Assembly: GCA_015232575.1 (NCBI GenBank)
Contig: JADFZL010000028.1
Span: 1 to 52,609, forward strand
Length of the DNA stretch: 52,609 nt
Reading direction: 5' to 3'
Source: Candidatus Rifleibacteriota bacterium
GTDB taxonomy: Bacteria; Muiribacteriota; Ozemobacteria; Ozemobacterales; Ozemobacteraceae
Under the pieces are notes generated by a model. That model saw only the letters and a program-made list of their open reading frames with translations. It was not told the DNA's origin and ran no database searches. Of the stretch, positions 34,961 through 43,727 are shown piece by piece. Each line of letters opens with the position of its first letter. The first letter of the stretch is position 1. The position numbers and the translations under genes are program-made.

Positions 34961-37615
34961 ATGGAGATGCACTTGAACAGTTTTATTGTTGAGCAGCTTG
35001 ATTTTTTGATCGCACTGGCAGTCGTTTTCACTATGGTGTTTGCGGCAAAACACTTTTTGAAAACAGATCGTTTCTCTTCTGGTTCCTCTGCAAACAGCAG
35101 ACCATCATTCGGTCCAGTATTCTACCTTTTCATTCTGCTCGTGATAATGATCGGATGGTTAGTGACTGAATATCTCGGAAATTCAGAGAGAGAACTTCTG
35201 AATTTTAAAACCAGAAATGCGCTTGCTGAAGCAGAGAGAAAAATTCGTGTTGAACTGGCAAAATCGGAGAAAACATATAATCAGAAAGAGTTGGAAGAGC
35301 TTTTAAAGACCTCACCCAATATTCTCAACATCCCGGAGTCATTTATAATTCTTACTGATTCCAGGGAAAAAATATTTTTCAGCAATAAATCTGAACATAT
35401 TGGCCTTCACCTTCAGAAAAAACAAAATATTTCGGAATATCTTTTTGAACAACTTCCTCTTAACGATAGTACAATTAGATTTAATGGAGCATCTTACTTT
35501 TTTGCTCAATCAAAAGATGACTTTGCCGGAATAAATCTGCATATCTTTTATATGGCCAAAGGAATCGCTGTGATGAGATTATTTGGAATAGTACTCATGT
35601 CAACGATCTTGTCACTTATTCTCGGAGCAACTGTATCATTCAAAAATTATCAGGTTGAAACAGCGATAAGATTAGCTAAAGAAGCTGTTTTCCGTGCCAT
35701 AGTCGAAGAGTCTCCGAATTGTGTCATGCTCTTCAATTCATCAGGAGAGTTTGTCGCTGTTAATCCCAGAGGTCTCGAACACGTTGGAAAATCAGAAGAA
35801 CAATTACTGGGGCAACATTTCTGCACTATATGGCATGCAAACTATCATAAAATTGTCAGGGAAGCAATTTCTGAAGCAGTGTCTGGTCTGCATTCAACTT
35901 TTGAGGCCGAATTTCCAACCGGCGGAAGAAGAATGTTAAACAGCCTGATACCGCTCTCAAACGTTCCGGCACATGCCAGGGAAGACAACAGAATTGTTGG
36001 ATTAATGATTGATGTAACATCCAGAAAGAAAATGCAGAAAGCTCTCGAAGAGCAGCAGCAACGCCTTGCACTGGCTTTCAAACTTGCTGAACGTGAAAGC
36101 CGTAAATTTTCTGCAATGATCTCTGGAATGAAAGAAGGAGTTCTGTTATTTGACATTGATGGAAAAATTCTGGAAGTAAATATCTGGTTTCTTGACCTGA
36201 TATCCAAAAATAAACTTGATTTGCTCGGAAAGAAGATCAGTGACCTTATTCCAGATTCCCTTACAGAAGAATGCCTGGAAAAATTCTATGAATTGAAAAA
36301 CAAGCCTGATATTATTCAGCAACCTATAAACATTAACTACCTCAGCCACAAACTTTTAACCAGATTCCAGCCAATTTTTGAAGACGGAAAGTTTGACGGC
36401 GCGCTGCTGAATCTTATTGATGTGACAGATCTTGTTTCAGCACGACAGCAGGCTGAAGATGCAAATCGTGCGAAGAGCCAGTTCCTTGCGAACATGTCTC
36501 ATGAAATTAGAACACCGATGAATGGCGTCATCGGAATGGCAGATCTGCTTCTCAACACACAGCTTGAAAGCAGACAGAAAATGTATGCTGAAATGATCGT
36601 GCGATCAGGCAAAGCTCTTCTGACAGTCATTAACGATATTCTTGATTTTTCCAAGATCGAAGCCGGGATGCTGAGGCTTGAGAGAATCCCGTTCAATCTC
36701 AAAGAACTTGTAAAGGAAATTTTCGTTATTCTTGAAAAGCGTGCAAAAGAAAAAAAGATATCATTCGACTTCTCCTATCCTTCTTTGATTCCAGAAAATT
36801 TCTACGGAGATCCGGTGAGAATAAGACAGATCATGTCCAATCTTGTGGATAATGCGATTAAATTCACAGAAAAGGGGTTTGTTGCTATTCGAATAAAACA
36901 CGTCAGAAGCGAAAATAACATTTCAGAAATTATTCTGGAAGTTGAAGACACAGGAATTGGAATTTCCGAAGAAAAAATTAATCTCATATTTGAGAAATTT
37001 TCTCAGGCTGACAGTACTATTACACGGCGTTTCGGCGGAACAGGGCTGGGCCTGGCCATTTCGAAACAGCTCTCTGAAATGATGGGTGGCGACATGACTG
37101 TAATCAGCACTTCTGGTTCCGGTACAATCTTTTCAGTGCGTCTGTACATGCAGGAGGTTATACCTGAAAAGAAGCAGCAAATGCCTCCTGAAGTCATTAA
37201 CGAACAGATAGACAAAACGGAACATGATAACAGAGGAAAATCACGCATTCTGGTTGTTGAGGATGATTCTATTAATCAAAAAGTAATATATGGCATGCTG
37301 AGCCAGGCTGGGTATAACTGTGAAATAGCCGAGAGTGGCTCAGAAGCAATAAAATTGTGTCAGACAAATAAATACGATCTGATACTCATGGATTGCCAGA
37401 TGCCAGAAGTTGACGGCATTACAGCGACGAAAAAAATCAGAGAAATTCCATCAGAAAAGCAGGTTCCAATTATTGCACTGACCGCATGCGTCATGCCCGA
37501 TGACCGCAAACGATGTGAAGAAGCCGGAATGGACGACTTTCTTGCCAAGCCAATCGAATCAGACAAACTTTCTGAAATTCTCGAAAAATATCTCAAACAG
37601 AAAAATCTGAATTGA
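34961..37615 (+). CDS. Hybrid sensor histidine kinase with receiver domain
   Basis: The product is 884 aa. Two membrane helices near the N-terminus (about 11-28 and 47-66), an extracytoplasmic sensing segment and a third helix (about 205-227) lead to two PAS domains (about 240-360 and 380-480). HisKA follows with the phosphorylated His514 (MSHEIRTPMNG). HATPase_c shows the N box (LVDNAIKF), DTGIGI and GTGLGLAI. The C-terminal receiver has Asp811 (LMDCQMPEVDG) and a conserved Lys (LAKPIE). The protein can autophosphorylate and pass phosphate to its own receiver. No separate output regulator or Hpt domain is present nearby, so the downstream partner is elsewhere. The first of two nearby ATG codons is used. 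Confidence 0.93.
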   Translation: MEMHLNSFIVEQLDFLIALAVVFTMVFAAKHFLKTDRFSSGSSANSRPSFGPVFYLFILLVIMIGWLVTEYLGNSERELLNFKTRNALAEAERKIRVELAKSEKTYNQKELEELLKTSPNILNIPESFIILTDSREKIFFSNKSEHIGLHLQKKQNISEYLFEQLPLNDSTIRFNGASYFFAQSKDDFAGINLHIFYMAKGIAVMRLFGIVLMSTILSLILGATVSFKNYQVETAIRLAKEAVFRAIVEESPNCVMLFNSSGEFVAVNPRGLEHVGKSEEQLLGQHFCTIWHANYHKIVREAISEAVSGLHSTFEAEFPTGGRRMLNSLIPLSNVPAHAREDNRIVGLMIDVTSRKKMQKALEEQQQRLALAFKLAERESRKFSAMISGMKEGVLLFDIDGKILEVNIWFLDLISKNKLDLLGKKISDLIPDSLTEECLEKFYELKNKPDIIQQPININYLSHKLLTRFQPIFEDGKFDGALLNLIDVTDLVSARQQAEDANRAKSQFLANMSHEIRTPMNGVIGMADLLLNTQLESRQKMYAEMIVRSGKALLTVINDILDFSKIEAGMLRLERIPFNLKELVKEIFVILEKRAKEKKISFDFSYPSLIPENFYGDPVRIRQIMSNLVDNAIKFTEKGFVAIRIKHVRSENNISEIILEVEDTGIGISEEKINLIFEKFSQADSTITRRFGGTGLGLAISKQLSEMMGGDMTVISTSGSGTIFSVRLYMQEVIPEKKQQMPPEVINEQIDKTEHDNRGKSRILVVEDDSINQKVIYGMLSQAGYNCEIAESGSEAIKLCQTNKYDLILMDCQMPEVDGITATKKIREIPSEKQVPIIALTACVMPDDRKRCEEAGMDDFLAKPIESDKLSEILEKYLKQKNLN

Positions 37616-37623
37616 TCCAGCTT

Positions 37624-37673
37624 TTTTGCATATAATCTCGATTTGCTGTCCAAAATTGAGATTATATGCAAAA
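37624..37673. repeat. Perfect 16-bp inverted repeat between convergent genes
   Basis: The arms TTTTGCATATAATCTC (37624-37639) and GAGATTATATGCAAAA (37658-37673) pair perfectly across an 18-nt loop. It lies between the ends of the hybrid kinase and flgH. Neither strand has a U-tract after the stem, so it is not a standard terminator. It may still stop or protect both transcripts, or bind a protein. Confidence 0.6.
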
Positions 37674-37687
37674 TTCAGGTGATACTA

Positions 37688-38323
37688 TCAGAAAATAAAG
37701 TTTGATATCTTGGTCATTAATCCGGGACGCTGTGTTGATCCGACTGAGCCTTTGCCTTCGTATTTAATTTCTGCTTCAGCGAGAAGTTTGGAATTAATTG
37801 TATTAGTAGAATCAATATCCTGTGGACGTGCGATACCGCGCACTTTAAGAAGCTGTGTTTCCTTGTTGACACGAATAGAGCGGAAGCCTTCAAGTATAAG
37901 GCTGCCGTTTTTAAGTACTTCAAGAACTCTTGTAGTAACAGTGCCGGCAAGTTTGCCGCTTCTGGTTGTTTCACCGTTTCCGCGCCAGTTGTTTTTTACT
38001 TCATTTTTTCCAACAAGCTGATTAACAAATTTTTTGAATACTGGAATCTCAGGAGAAGATTTTATTTCCAATTGGCTGTCATCGACAGTATTTGTCGAAG
38101 CAGACTGCTGTGCGGTTGTTTCCTCTGAAACCATTACTGTGACAATATCACCAGTTTTGAATTCCCGACCACCCTGCATTGAGTATAAATCATGACCATT
38201 AAGCCACAGTGAGGCCGCTGAACATTGAACAATAAATGACGGCGAAAAAATAAAAGCAGCAATCAGTGATAAACAGAAAACTCTTTTCAGCCTATTTTTC
38301 TTCGATACAATTCTAGTCAGCAT
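37688..38323 (-). CDS. flgH: Flagellar L-ring protein FlgH
   Basis: The product is 211 aa from the ATG that follows GGGAG; a longer frame upstream runs back inside flgA and is not needed. A signal peptide with a Cys near its end (FIVQCSAA) replaces the usual lipobox. The mature part has the FlgH hallmarks FKTGDIVTVMVSEETTAQQSA, NVTG-type KLAGTVTTRVLEVLKNG, LILEGFRSIRVN and VRGIARPQDID. FlgH forms the outer-membrane L ring that bushes the flagellar rod. The start overlaps the end of flgA by 11 bp. The usual neighbour flgI (P ring) is not found on either side. Confidence 0.93.
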   Translation of the reverse strand: MLTRIVSKKNRLKRVFCLSLIAAFIFSPSFIVQCSAASLWLNGHDLYSMQGGREFKTGDIVTVMVSEETTAQQSASTNTVDDSQLEIKSSPEIPVFKKFVNQLVGKNEVKNNWRGNGETTRSGKLAGTVTTRVLEVLKNGSLILEGFRSIRVNKETQLLKVRGIARPQDIDSTNTINSKLLAEAEIKYEGKGSVGSTQRPGLMTKISNFIF

Positions 38324-39602
38324 GTTCAACGAGCTCCCCTGATGAAATTTTTCCCTGAATCTGTCTTTGATTTTTTGTATTAACAAGTCTGATCGAATCA
38401 CCAATGGCACCACCTTCAAGCGCTCTTGCTGGAACAGTGATAGAAAGATTTCCCTTTTTCACATTGAAAGCTACTTCCTGGCCTGGTTTAATTACCCACT
38501 GCTCCTTATTTCGTTGTTTCTGCTGAAGATTACTCACCTTGGCTTCAGAATTTTCCGAAACTTCCATTCCAGCATCTTCTGCAACTTCTTCAGAGCTTTG
38601 TAAGCCACCTTCCTGAGATTCGCTCATCTGAAGGTTCTTTTGAATCTCTGTGTCAAACAATTCCAAGGGCTGATCACTTTCATCTGGAAGAGCAGAAACG
38701 GCTTCTCCGGACTTCAATGATTTTTTTGTGACGACCGGCTTTCCTGTTTTTTTAGACTTTTCTGATTTTCCTGATATTACTGCTGCTGAATATTCTCTTA
38801 AGAACGGCTCGGCAGCGCATATTACATCAGAACCTCTTACCAGGCTTCCGGGAGATTTGTACAACCCTGCTGTACACCCAAGAACTTTATCATAAGACAA
38901 TGGCAGTTGAGTGCTCTGAGTTTTTATCTTAACAGATTTTTTTTCAATATCAGCAGAAGTTATGCGACTGCCTTTTTTTATAAGTTTTTTTACTTTTGCT
39001 GCTTCTATAAGACGATAGGTTTCAATCTGAAAGACTCTTTCAAAGGGCCCTACAGCAGTGTCAGCAGTCAGTTCAAGAAGTATTGTACCCAGTTGATTCG
39101 AAGAGATTTTATTCAATTTCCAGGTTTTAAGTTTTCCCGGAAGCACAAGGTTGCTTCTGACAGTGGTAAAATCAATACAAATCTTTCCCTCTGCCTGTTC
39201 CTTTTCACCTTCAAGAACAATCCGCTCAATTTCGCTTTTTAATGTATCAAGAGAAAGAATATCACCATTTCTGCGAATTCGTATTTTCTGAGGAATTTCA
39301 AAATATTCGGCGAAAATACCAAGGCGTTTTTCAAGATCATTTTTCTGAAGTACCATTTCTCCAAGCGGGTTGTTAATATTTCCCAACCATATCTTAGAAA
39401 GAGGTTCTCTGAGGCGTTCAGGAAGTGTTGTACCAAAAAGGCTCGCCATATCAACCCTTGATTTTTCAACAACAGCTTCAGGCTTTACAAGAATTCGCGG
39501 TGAGGTATAGGCAAATGACTCTGCACAATTAATACACACAACGATAAATAAAACCAGTCTCAAACATCTCAAAGAAAGATTTGAAAAATCACACCTTGTC
39601 AC
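38313..39602 (-). CDS. flgA: Flagellar P-ring assembly chaperone FlgA, enlarged
   Basis: The product is 429 aa, starting at GTG nine bases after AAGGAG on the minus strand; two upstream ATG codons lack such a site. A signal peptide (about 10-30) is followed by the FlgA N-terminal domain and a SAF-type region (LIKKGSRITSADIEKKSVKI, LYKSPGSLVRGSDV). Most FlgA proteins run about 220-300 residues. Here a Ser/Glu/Lys-rich insert of roughly 100 residues (about 280-375) separates it from the conserved end, where VKKGNLSITVPARALEGGAIGDSIRLVN is typical. FlgA is a periplasmic helper of P-ring (FlgI) assembly. It lies between flgG and flgH. Confidence 0.85.
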   Translation of the reverse strand: MTRCDFSNLSLRCLRLVLFIVVCINCAESFAYTSPRILVKPEAVVEKSRVDMASLFGTTLPERLREPLSKIWLGNINNPLGEMVLQKNDLEKRLGIFAEYFEIPQKIRIRRNGDILSLDTLKSEIERIVLEGEKEQAEGKICIDFTTVRSNLVLPGKLKTWKLNKISSNQLGTILLELTADTAVGPFERVFQIETYRLIEAAKVKKLIKKGSRITSADIEKKSVKIKTQSTQLPLSYDKVLGCTAGLYKSPGSLVRGSDVICAAEPFLREYSAAVISGKSEKSKKTGKPVVTKKSLKSGEAVSALPDESDQPLELFDTEIQKNLQMSESQEGGLQSSEEVAEDAGMEVSENSEAKVSNLQQKQRNKEQWVIKPGQEVAFNVKKGNLSITVPARALEGGAIGDSIRLVNTKNQRQIQGKISSGELVEHAD

Positions 39603-39756
39603 CTGAAAAATCTCCTTATAAAAAATAACCATTTTACATCTCAACAAAGCAATCATTGAGCGAAATCAAAATAATCATTATCGTTATTACCCTTCTCCCT
39701 CTCCCCGGCGTCGCCGTGGGAGAGAGTTGGGTTGAGAGTTTAGTTTCTATCTATGC

Positions 39757-40545
39757 TTATCTGCGAAGATTGTTAGCTATCTGAAGCATGGTATCTGAGG
39801 TCTGAATCGTTTTGGAATTCGCTTCGTAAGCTCTCTGTGCAACGATCATGTTGACCATTTCTTCAACAACCTTCACGTTTGACATTTCAATAAATCCCTG
39901 TGCAATTTCGCCAAGCTGCTGTGTTCCAGGCACACCCGGAATCGGGTCACCGGAACTTCCAGTCGGAATGTAAATGTTTCGTCCGATTGACTTTAAACCA
40001 GCCTGGTTAACAAAATCGGCAATTTCAATCTGCCCGATAACCTGAAGTTCGTTCTGATTCGGAAGTCTTACTGCAACCGCACCTGAAGTGGTAATATTAA
40101 TGCCGGAAGCATTCGGCGGAACGGTCATTTCCGGTAGAATTCTGTAGCCTTCCGAGTTAACGATCAACCCGGTTTCATTCAGTTTCCAAGCGCCATCTCG
40201 TGTGTATCCGATATCACCATTTGGAAGCTGAACCTGAAAAAATCCACGCCCTTCAATAACTACATCCAGCGGATGCTCAGTCTGTTGAAATTCGCCCTGG
40301 GTAAAGATTTTCTGGTTAGCAACCGCCTTAACACCGTGTCCAAGCTGAATTCCAACCGGATAAGTTGCTCCATTCGCAACAGGTGCACCCGGCTCTTTCA
40401 GAGTTTGATAAAGCAGATCCTGGAAGTCAACGCGATTCTTTTTAAAACCTGTAGTAGAAACGTTTGCAAGATTGTTGGAAATAACATCAATATTCAGTTC
40501 CTGACCCTTCATGCCGGTCGACGCTGAAAAAAGAGAACGCATCAT
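39757..40545 (-). CDS. flgG: Flagellar distal rod protein FlgG
   Basis: The product is 262 aa, the normal size. It has the N-terminal rod motif MMRSLFSASTGMKGQELNI, then NNLANVSTTGFKKNRVDFQDLLYQ, the core motif GFFQVQLPNGDIGYTRDG and the C-terminal motif SNVKVVEEMVNMIVAQRAYEANSK. CCTCC (a GGAGG site on the minus strand) precedes the ATG at 40545. FlgG polymerises to form the distal rod through the periplasm. It follows flgF after 27 bp. Confidence 0.97.
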   Translation of the reverse strand: MMRSLFSASTGMKGQELNIDVISNNLANVSTTGFKKNRVDFQDLLYQTLKEPGAPVANGATYPVGIQLGHGVKAVANQKIFTQGEFQQTEHPLDVVIEGRGFFQVQLPNGDIGYTRDGAWKLNETGLIVNSEGYRILPEMTVPPNASGINITTSGAVAVRLPNQNELQVIGQIEIADFVNQAGLKSIGRNIYIPTGSSGDPIPGVPGTQQLGEIAQGFIEMSNVKVVEEMVNMIVAQRAYEANSKTIQTSDTMLQIANNLRR

Positions 40546-40572
40546 AACTGCATCACCTCCACATTAGCCTAA

Positions 40573-41415
40573 TCAGCCGCCACGCGGTCTGCCAACCGTA
40601 TTGATCGCTTTATCAAGCATGGAATCATGCGCCTGAATTACTTTACTGTTCGCTTCGTAAGATCTTTGAACTTCGATCATTTTAACCATTTCCTCGACAA
40701 CGCTGAAATTCGGTTTTTCAAGGTAACCATGCTTCACTTCACCAGATGCTCTCTTAACGTCGCCATAAGCCCGGTCGAACAGATTGGAGCCTTCTTTTCG
40801 AAAAGCTTTCCGGTCAGTAGCCATTCCACGCAATAATTTAAACTGCGGAGCATCATTGATCACAACACGCCCATCATCATCAAAACTAATTCTGTCACCC
40901 GGTTCAGTTTTAATTCTGAAAAACTGAAACGTCGGTTTCCCGTCTTCGCCAAGAAGTGTCTGATTTTCAGCTTCAGGTGGCTCAGGCTCAGCAAGAAGAT
41001 AATCCCCATTCATGTTTTTCAGATAACCTTCCTGATCGAGAGTGAAATTACCATCCCGTGTGAATCTTATTCCATGCGGAGTCTGCACAAGAAAAAAAGC
41101 TTTCGGGTTCTCAAGAGCGCAGTCGAATTCATCTTCAGTATGTTCAAACCTTCCCGCGGTGAAATCTGTAACGGATTCATCCACAATTACACCGGTTCCA
41201 AGATTGCCAATTTTCGGATACAATTCATGTGGTCTCGGCGGATATAGCTTGCCATCGTTTACCCGCTTTACATCCATAGTCGGAAGTTCTTTAAAGATTC
41301 CAACCATTCTTTTAAAACCCGCAGTATCGACGTTTGCGAGATTATCAGCAATCATGTCCTGTCTGATAGTTTCGCACAACATTCCGGATGTGGCTGTGTA
41401 CAAGCCTCGAATCAT
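40573..41415 (-). CDS. flgF: Flagellar proximal rod protein FlgF
   Basis: The product is 280 aa. Rod-protein ends are clear: MIRGLYTATSGMLCETIRQD, DNLANVDTAGFKR, FLVQTPHGIRFTRDGNF and NFSVVEEMVKMIEVQRSYEANSK. The middle is more divergent than in FlgG, and its place directly before flgG supports FlgF rather than another FlgG copy. Its ATG overlaps the stop of the DUF501 gene (41412-41415), so the two are translationally coupled. Confidence 0.9.
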   Translation of the reverse strand: MIRGLYTATSGMLCETIRQDMIADNLANVDTAGFKRMVGIFKELPTMDVKRVNDGKLYPPRPHELYPKIGNLGTGVIVDESVTDFTAGRFEHTEDEFDCALENPKAFFLVQTPHGIRFTRDGNFTLDQEGYLKNMNGDYLLAEPEPPEAENQTLLGEDGKPTFQFFRIKTEPGDRISFDDDGRVVINDAPQFKLLRGMATDRKAFRKEGSNLFDRAYGDVKRASGEVKHGYLEKPNFSVVEEMVKMIEVQRSYEANSKVIQAHDSMLDKAINTVGRPRGG

Positions 41416-41939
41416 GTCTTACCAACCATTTCGAATATTTCCGCACCGATCGGATTATCTCTGTAGATTAAGTAATGTGCAAGATGTGCATGCAGACATT
41501 TCACACCAAAAAGGCTTCTGCTGCCGGCTATTGTTGTGTGTCTCAAAACTCTTTCTATTTCGGGCGAAAGATTATTATTTTTTTCCAGTGCAAGTTTCCA
41601 GCGAATTTCGCCAATCTTTCGCTGGCTTTCGGCAAATTTTTCCTGAAATTCCATGTCTACCTTAAGTTTCTCTTCAAATTTAGTAATATATCCAGCGTTT
41701 TCAAGCCCTGAAACCAGCTTTTTCAATCTGGGACAAACCAGCCACAAAAATGTCGGAAAAGGTTTCCATATATCATCTTCGACAAAAATCGTGTCAGTCT
41801 TGAGAACCATTGCAGTTCCATCTGAACTTTCTGCCGCAATTTCAAACGGAAGCCGTGGAATTCGCCCCAGGAGCTTCATTCCAAGTTCATTCATTGTGCA
41901 ACCGGCATTTCTTTTTCCTGCAGAATCACTCAGAGACAT
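41412..41939 (-). CDS. DUF501 family protein
   Basis: The product is 175 aa. Two blocks identify DUF501: PFPTFLWLVCPRLKKLVSGLE (about 62-82, nearly the family PFPTlyWLTCP...LE) and GVKCLHAHLAHYLIYRDNPIG (about 148-168). A good GGGGG site precedes the ATG. The family function is not established. The conserved Cys and His residues (CP, KCLHAHLAH) could bind metal or be catalytic. It leads the flagellar operon and overlaps flgF by four bases, which ties its expression to the flagellar rod in this organism. Confidence 0.85.
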   Translation of the reverse strand: MSLSDSAGKRNAGCTMNELGMKLLGRIPRLPFEIAAESSDGTAMVLKTDTIFVEDDIWKPFPTFLWLVCPRLKKLVSGLENAGYITKFEEKLKVDMEFQEKFAESQRKIGEIRWKLALEKNNNLSPEIERVLRHTTIAGSRSLFGVKCLHAHLAHYLIYRDNPIGAEIFEMVGKT

Positions 41940-42062
41940 AATTCCCCCTTTCCTTAAATATTCATCGGCATGTTAATAATTTTCCATTAGTTAATTTTTA
42001 CTGATTTTTTTTGCAATATTCAGGTAACTACTTAATGTTTCGGGGAAAGTGCTTGGTTTGTT

Positions 42063-42148
42063 GTCATTTCGACCAAAGGGAGAAATCTGGCTTTTCTACG
42101 TCGTGTTAGAGGGTGACTTTCGAGATCTCTCCCTTCGGTCGAGATGAC
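42063..42148. repeat. Full copy of the GTCATTTCGACC dispersed inverted repeat
   Basis: Ends GTCATTTCGACCAAAGGGAG and its complement ...CGGTCGAGATGAC enclose a short unique centre. It lies in the gap between the DUF501 gene and the sigma54 promoter. Apart from this element, the 465-bp gap (41940-42404) holds only the promoter and an AT-rich sequence. Confidence 0.85.
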
Positions 42149-42342
42149 AACTTATCAGGCGTTTCCAGAATACCTTATTTTCCACCATTTATTGAGCAGA
42201 TACTTATTCAGCATAAAAATGCGAATTTTAAGCAATTCAATAAGGAACTGACTTCAACACATCTAGCATGGTTCATCGGCAAAGTAGTTCTCATAAATTG
42301 AAAAGCGATTACTGAAAAGGCATTCAGAAAGTCTTTTTTTTC

Positions 42343-42357
42343 TGGCACAATATTTGC
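42343..42357 (+). promoter_or_regulatory. Sigma54-type (-24/-12) promoter
   Basis: TGGCAC-AATAT-TTGC is an excellent sigma54 match, with the invariant GG and GC ten bases apart. Transcription would start near 42369, 36 bp before the ATG at 42405, with a GGAG site in the leader. An enhancer-binding protein would be needed; its sites cannot be identified here. Confidence 0.7.
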
Positions 42358-42404
42358 GAAAACCTGAATCAAAATAGAATCATAATAATAACGGAGACGT
42401 ACAA

Positions 42405-43082
42405 ATGAGAAACCTTTTAAGAAATTTTTGTCTGGCTATGGCTTTTTCTGTTCTTTCAACAGGATTGTGGGCAGTAGAAAGCATGGGAAAATATCAGAAT
42501 ACCGCATCTGAAGATTCCACTTATTTTGATACCGTTGTCTGGACCTATACCGCTTATAACACAATGAATGTACAAATCACATTCAACGAAAGAGATGTTA
42601 AACTTATCAATGACGGCTCTCCAGATGAATACCAATTCTACATGGAATTATCAAGAGCAGATTATGAAAAGATTTTCGAAGCAAATGAACCGGTTACAAA
42701 TTTCGCAAATAACGACCACATGTGGGACCGCAACATCAGCACACAAATTTCCGGAAACAAGCGCACAGTGAAAATATCCTTCACAAACGCAGTTGATGCT
42801 GAAATCACTTCGGTTTTCAAACGCGGAACACTTGAAGCCGTTTTTGAAAATGGCATGATCAGCTCACTTAAAATGCAAAAAGAGAAAAAGAGATTTCTCA
42901 ATATGGGTGGCTTCAAGAACACCTTTAATGCCGAAGCAAAATCTCTGAAAAAGACCGCAAACGGTCTCTCTCTAAGAGATGAAGGCGAAATGGGAAGACT
43001 TCTCAAAGCCGAAAACATCGACTTCGCCCTAAAAAATAAAAACACCAAAGGCTTCAGACAAGCCGTAGACTCAGAAAAGTAA
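42405..43082 (+). CDS. Secreted protein of unknown function under sigma54-type control
   Basis: The product is 225 aa with GGAGACG before the ATG. A signal peptide (1-23, ending GLWA) leads to a beta-rich domain of about 115 residues (WTYTAYNTMNVQITFNERDVKLI..., TVKISFTNAVDAEI) and a basic helical tail (KNTFNAEAKSLKKTANGLSL). I recognise no family. Its own promoter and terminator make it a single-gene unit. The sigma54 promoter suggests conditional expression, for example with motility, nitrogen or stress. Confidence 0.65.
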   Translation: MRNLLRNFCLAMAFSVLSTGLWAVESMGKYQNTASEDSTYFDTVVWTYTAYNTMNVQITFNERDVKLINDGSPDEYQFYMELSRADYEKIFEANEPVTNFANNDHMWDRNISTQISGNKRTVKISFTNAVDAEITSVFKRGTLEAVFENGMISSLKMQKEKKRFLNMGGFKNTFNAEAKSLKKTANGLSLRDEGEMGRLLKAENIDFALKNKNTKGFRQAVDSEK

Positions 43083-43104
43083 ATTTAAAATCTGCATTTT
43101 TTTC

Positions 43105-43150
43105 AAATGGCATCAGAGGACAAACCATCCTCTGATGCCATTTATTTTTC
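43105..43150 (+). terminator. Rho-independent terminator
   Basis: A perfect 16-bp stem (AAATGGCATCAGAGGA with TCCTCTGATGCCATTT) around a 7-nt loop is followed by ATTTTTC. Confidence 0.88.
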
Positions 43151-43243
43151 AAAGCACTCATTCGCCAGGCTATAGCGCCGGGTTACTGATTACGCAAAAT
43201 CTTAAATAAGGGGGCAAAATTGCATGTTTACCTTGATTTGGCT

Positions 43244-43306
43244 GTCATCTCGAACGAATGTGAGAGATCTCATAAATGCAGGATTTCTCCCTTCGGTCGA
43301 AATGAC
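43244..43306. repeat. Copy of the GTCATCTCGAAC dispersed inverted repeat
   Basis: Starts GTCATCTCGAACGAATG and ends CCCTTCGGTCGAAATGAC, a shorter version of the same family with a 20-bp centre. Confidence 0.8.
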
Positions 43307-43727
43307 ACTATTTAACGAATTCTTTATTAAGAGTTTCTGTACTGAGAAAAATTGCCAGACACATATTCTTTGATCTCAGACAACTTTTGTTCAGGAAAGT
43401 TTCGACAAAAGACAATATTCCTCTTGATGTTTCCCAAAAAATTCCTTATAATCACCCCACTTGATATAATTTTTTTCGTTGAGGGCAAAATTGTTAAAAG
43501 TTTCTCTTTTTTTGGCAAAAAAATGCTACCAAATTGAACGGTATTTTGAAATCGAAAAAAAGCAAACTCCTATCTAAAAAACTAATAAAGCCCTTAAATC
43601 AGCTTCCTATTTCTTTATATATGCATTTGAAGCACTCAAAAAGAAACTGGGAAAAATGTTTGTTTCAACAGAAGTTACTGATAGAACGAAAACTTAAGGC
43701 TCAATGAACTAAAACAGGAAATCAATC
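43307..43727. other. AT-rich gap before the ATPase pair
   Basis: No gene is supported in these 420 bases. A 63-codon minus-strand frame at 43327-43518 starts only with TTG, and its tail (EQKLSEIKEYVSGNFSQY) looks faintly protein-like, but there is no convincing ribosome-binding site at its start. An AGG site lies before the ATG at 43728. Confidence 0.4.

Noticed and set aside
42113..42301. 62-codon plus-strand frame
   Set aside because: It begins inside a dispersed repeat and has no ribosome-binding site or recognisable product.
43327..43518. 63-codon minus-strand frame before the ATPase pair
   Set aside because: It has only a TTG start, no convincing ribosome-binding site and no family resemblance. 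The AT-rich gap gives such frames by chance.
43500..43530. A third sigma54-type promoter (TTGGCAAAAAAATGCT)
   Set aside because: The GG to GC distance is nine rather than ten bases and the flanking consensus is poor.
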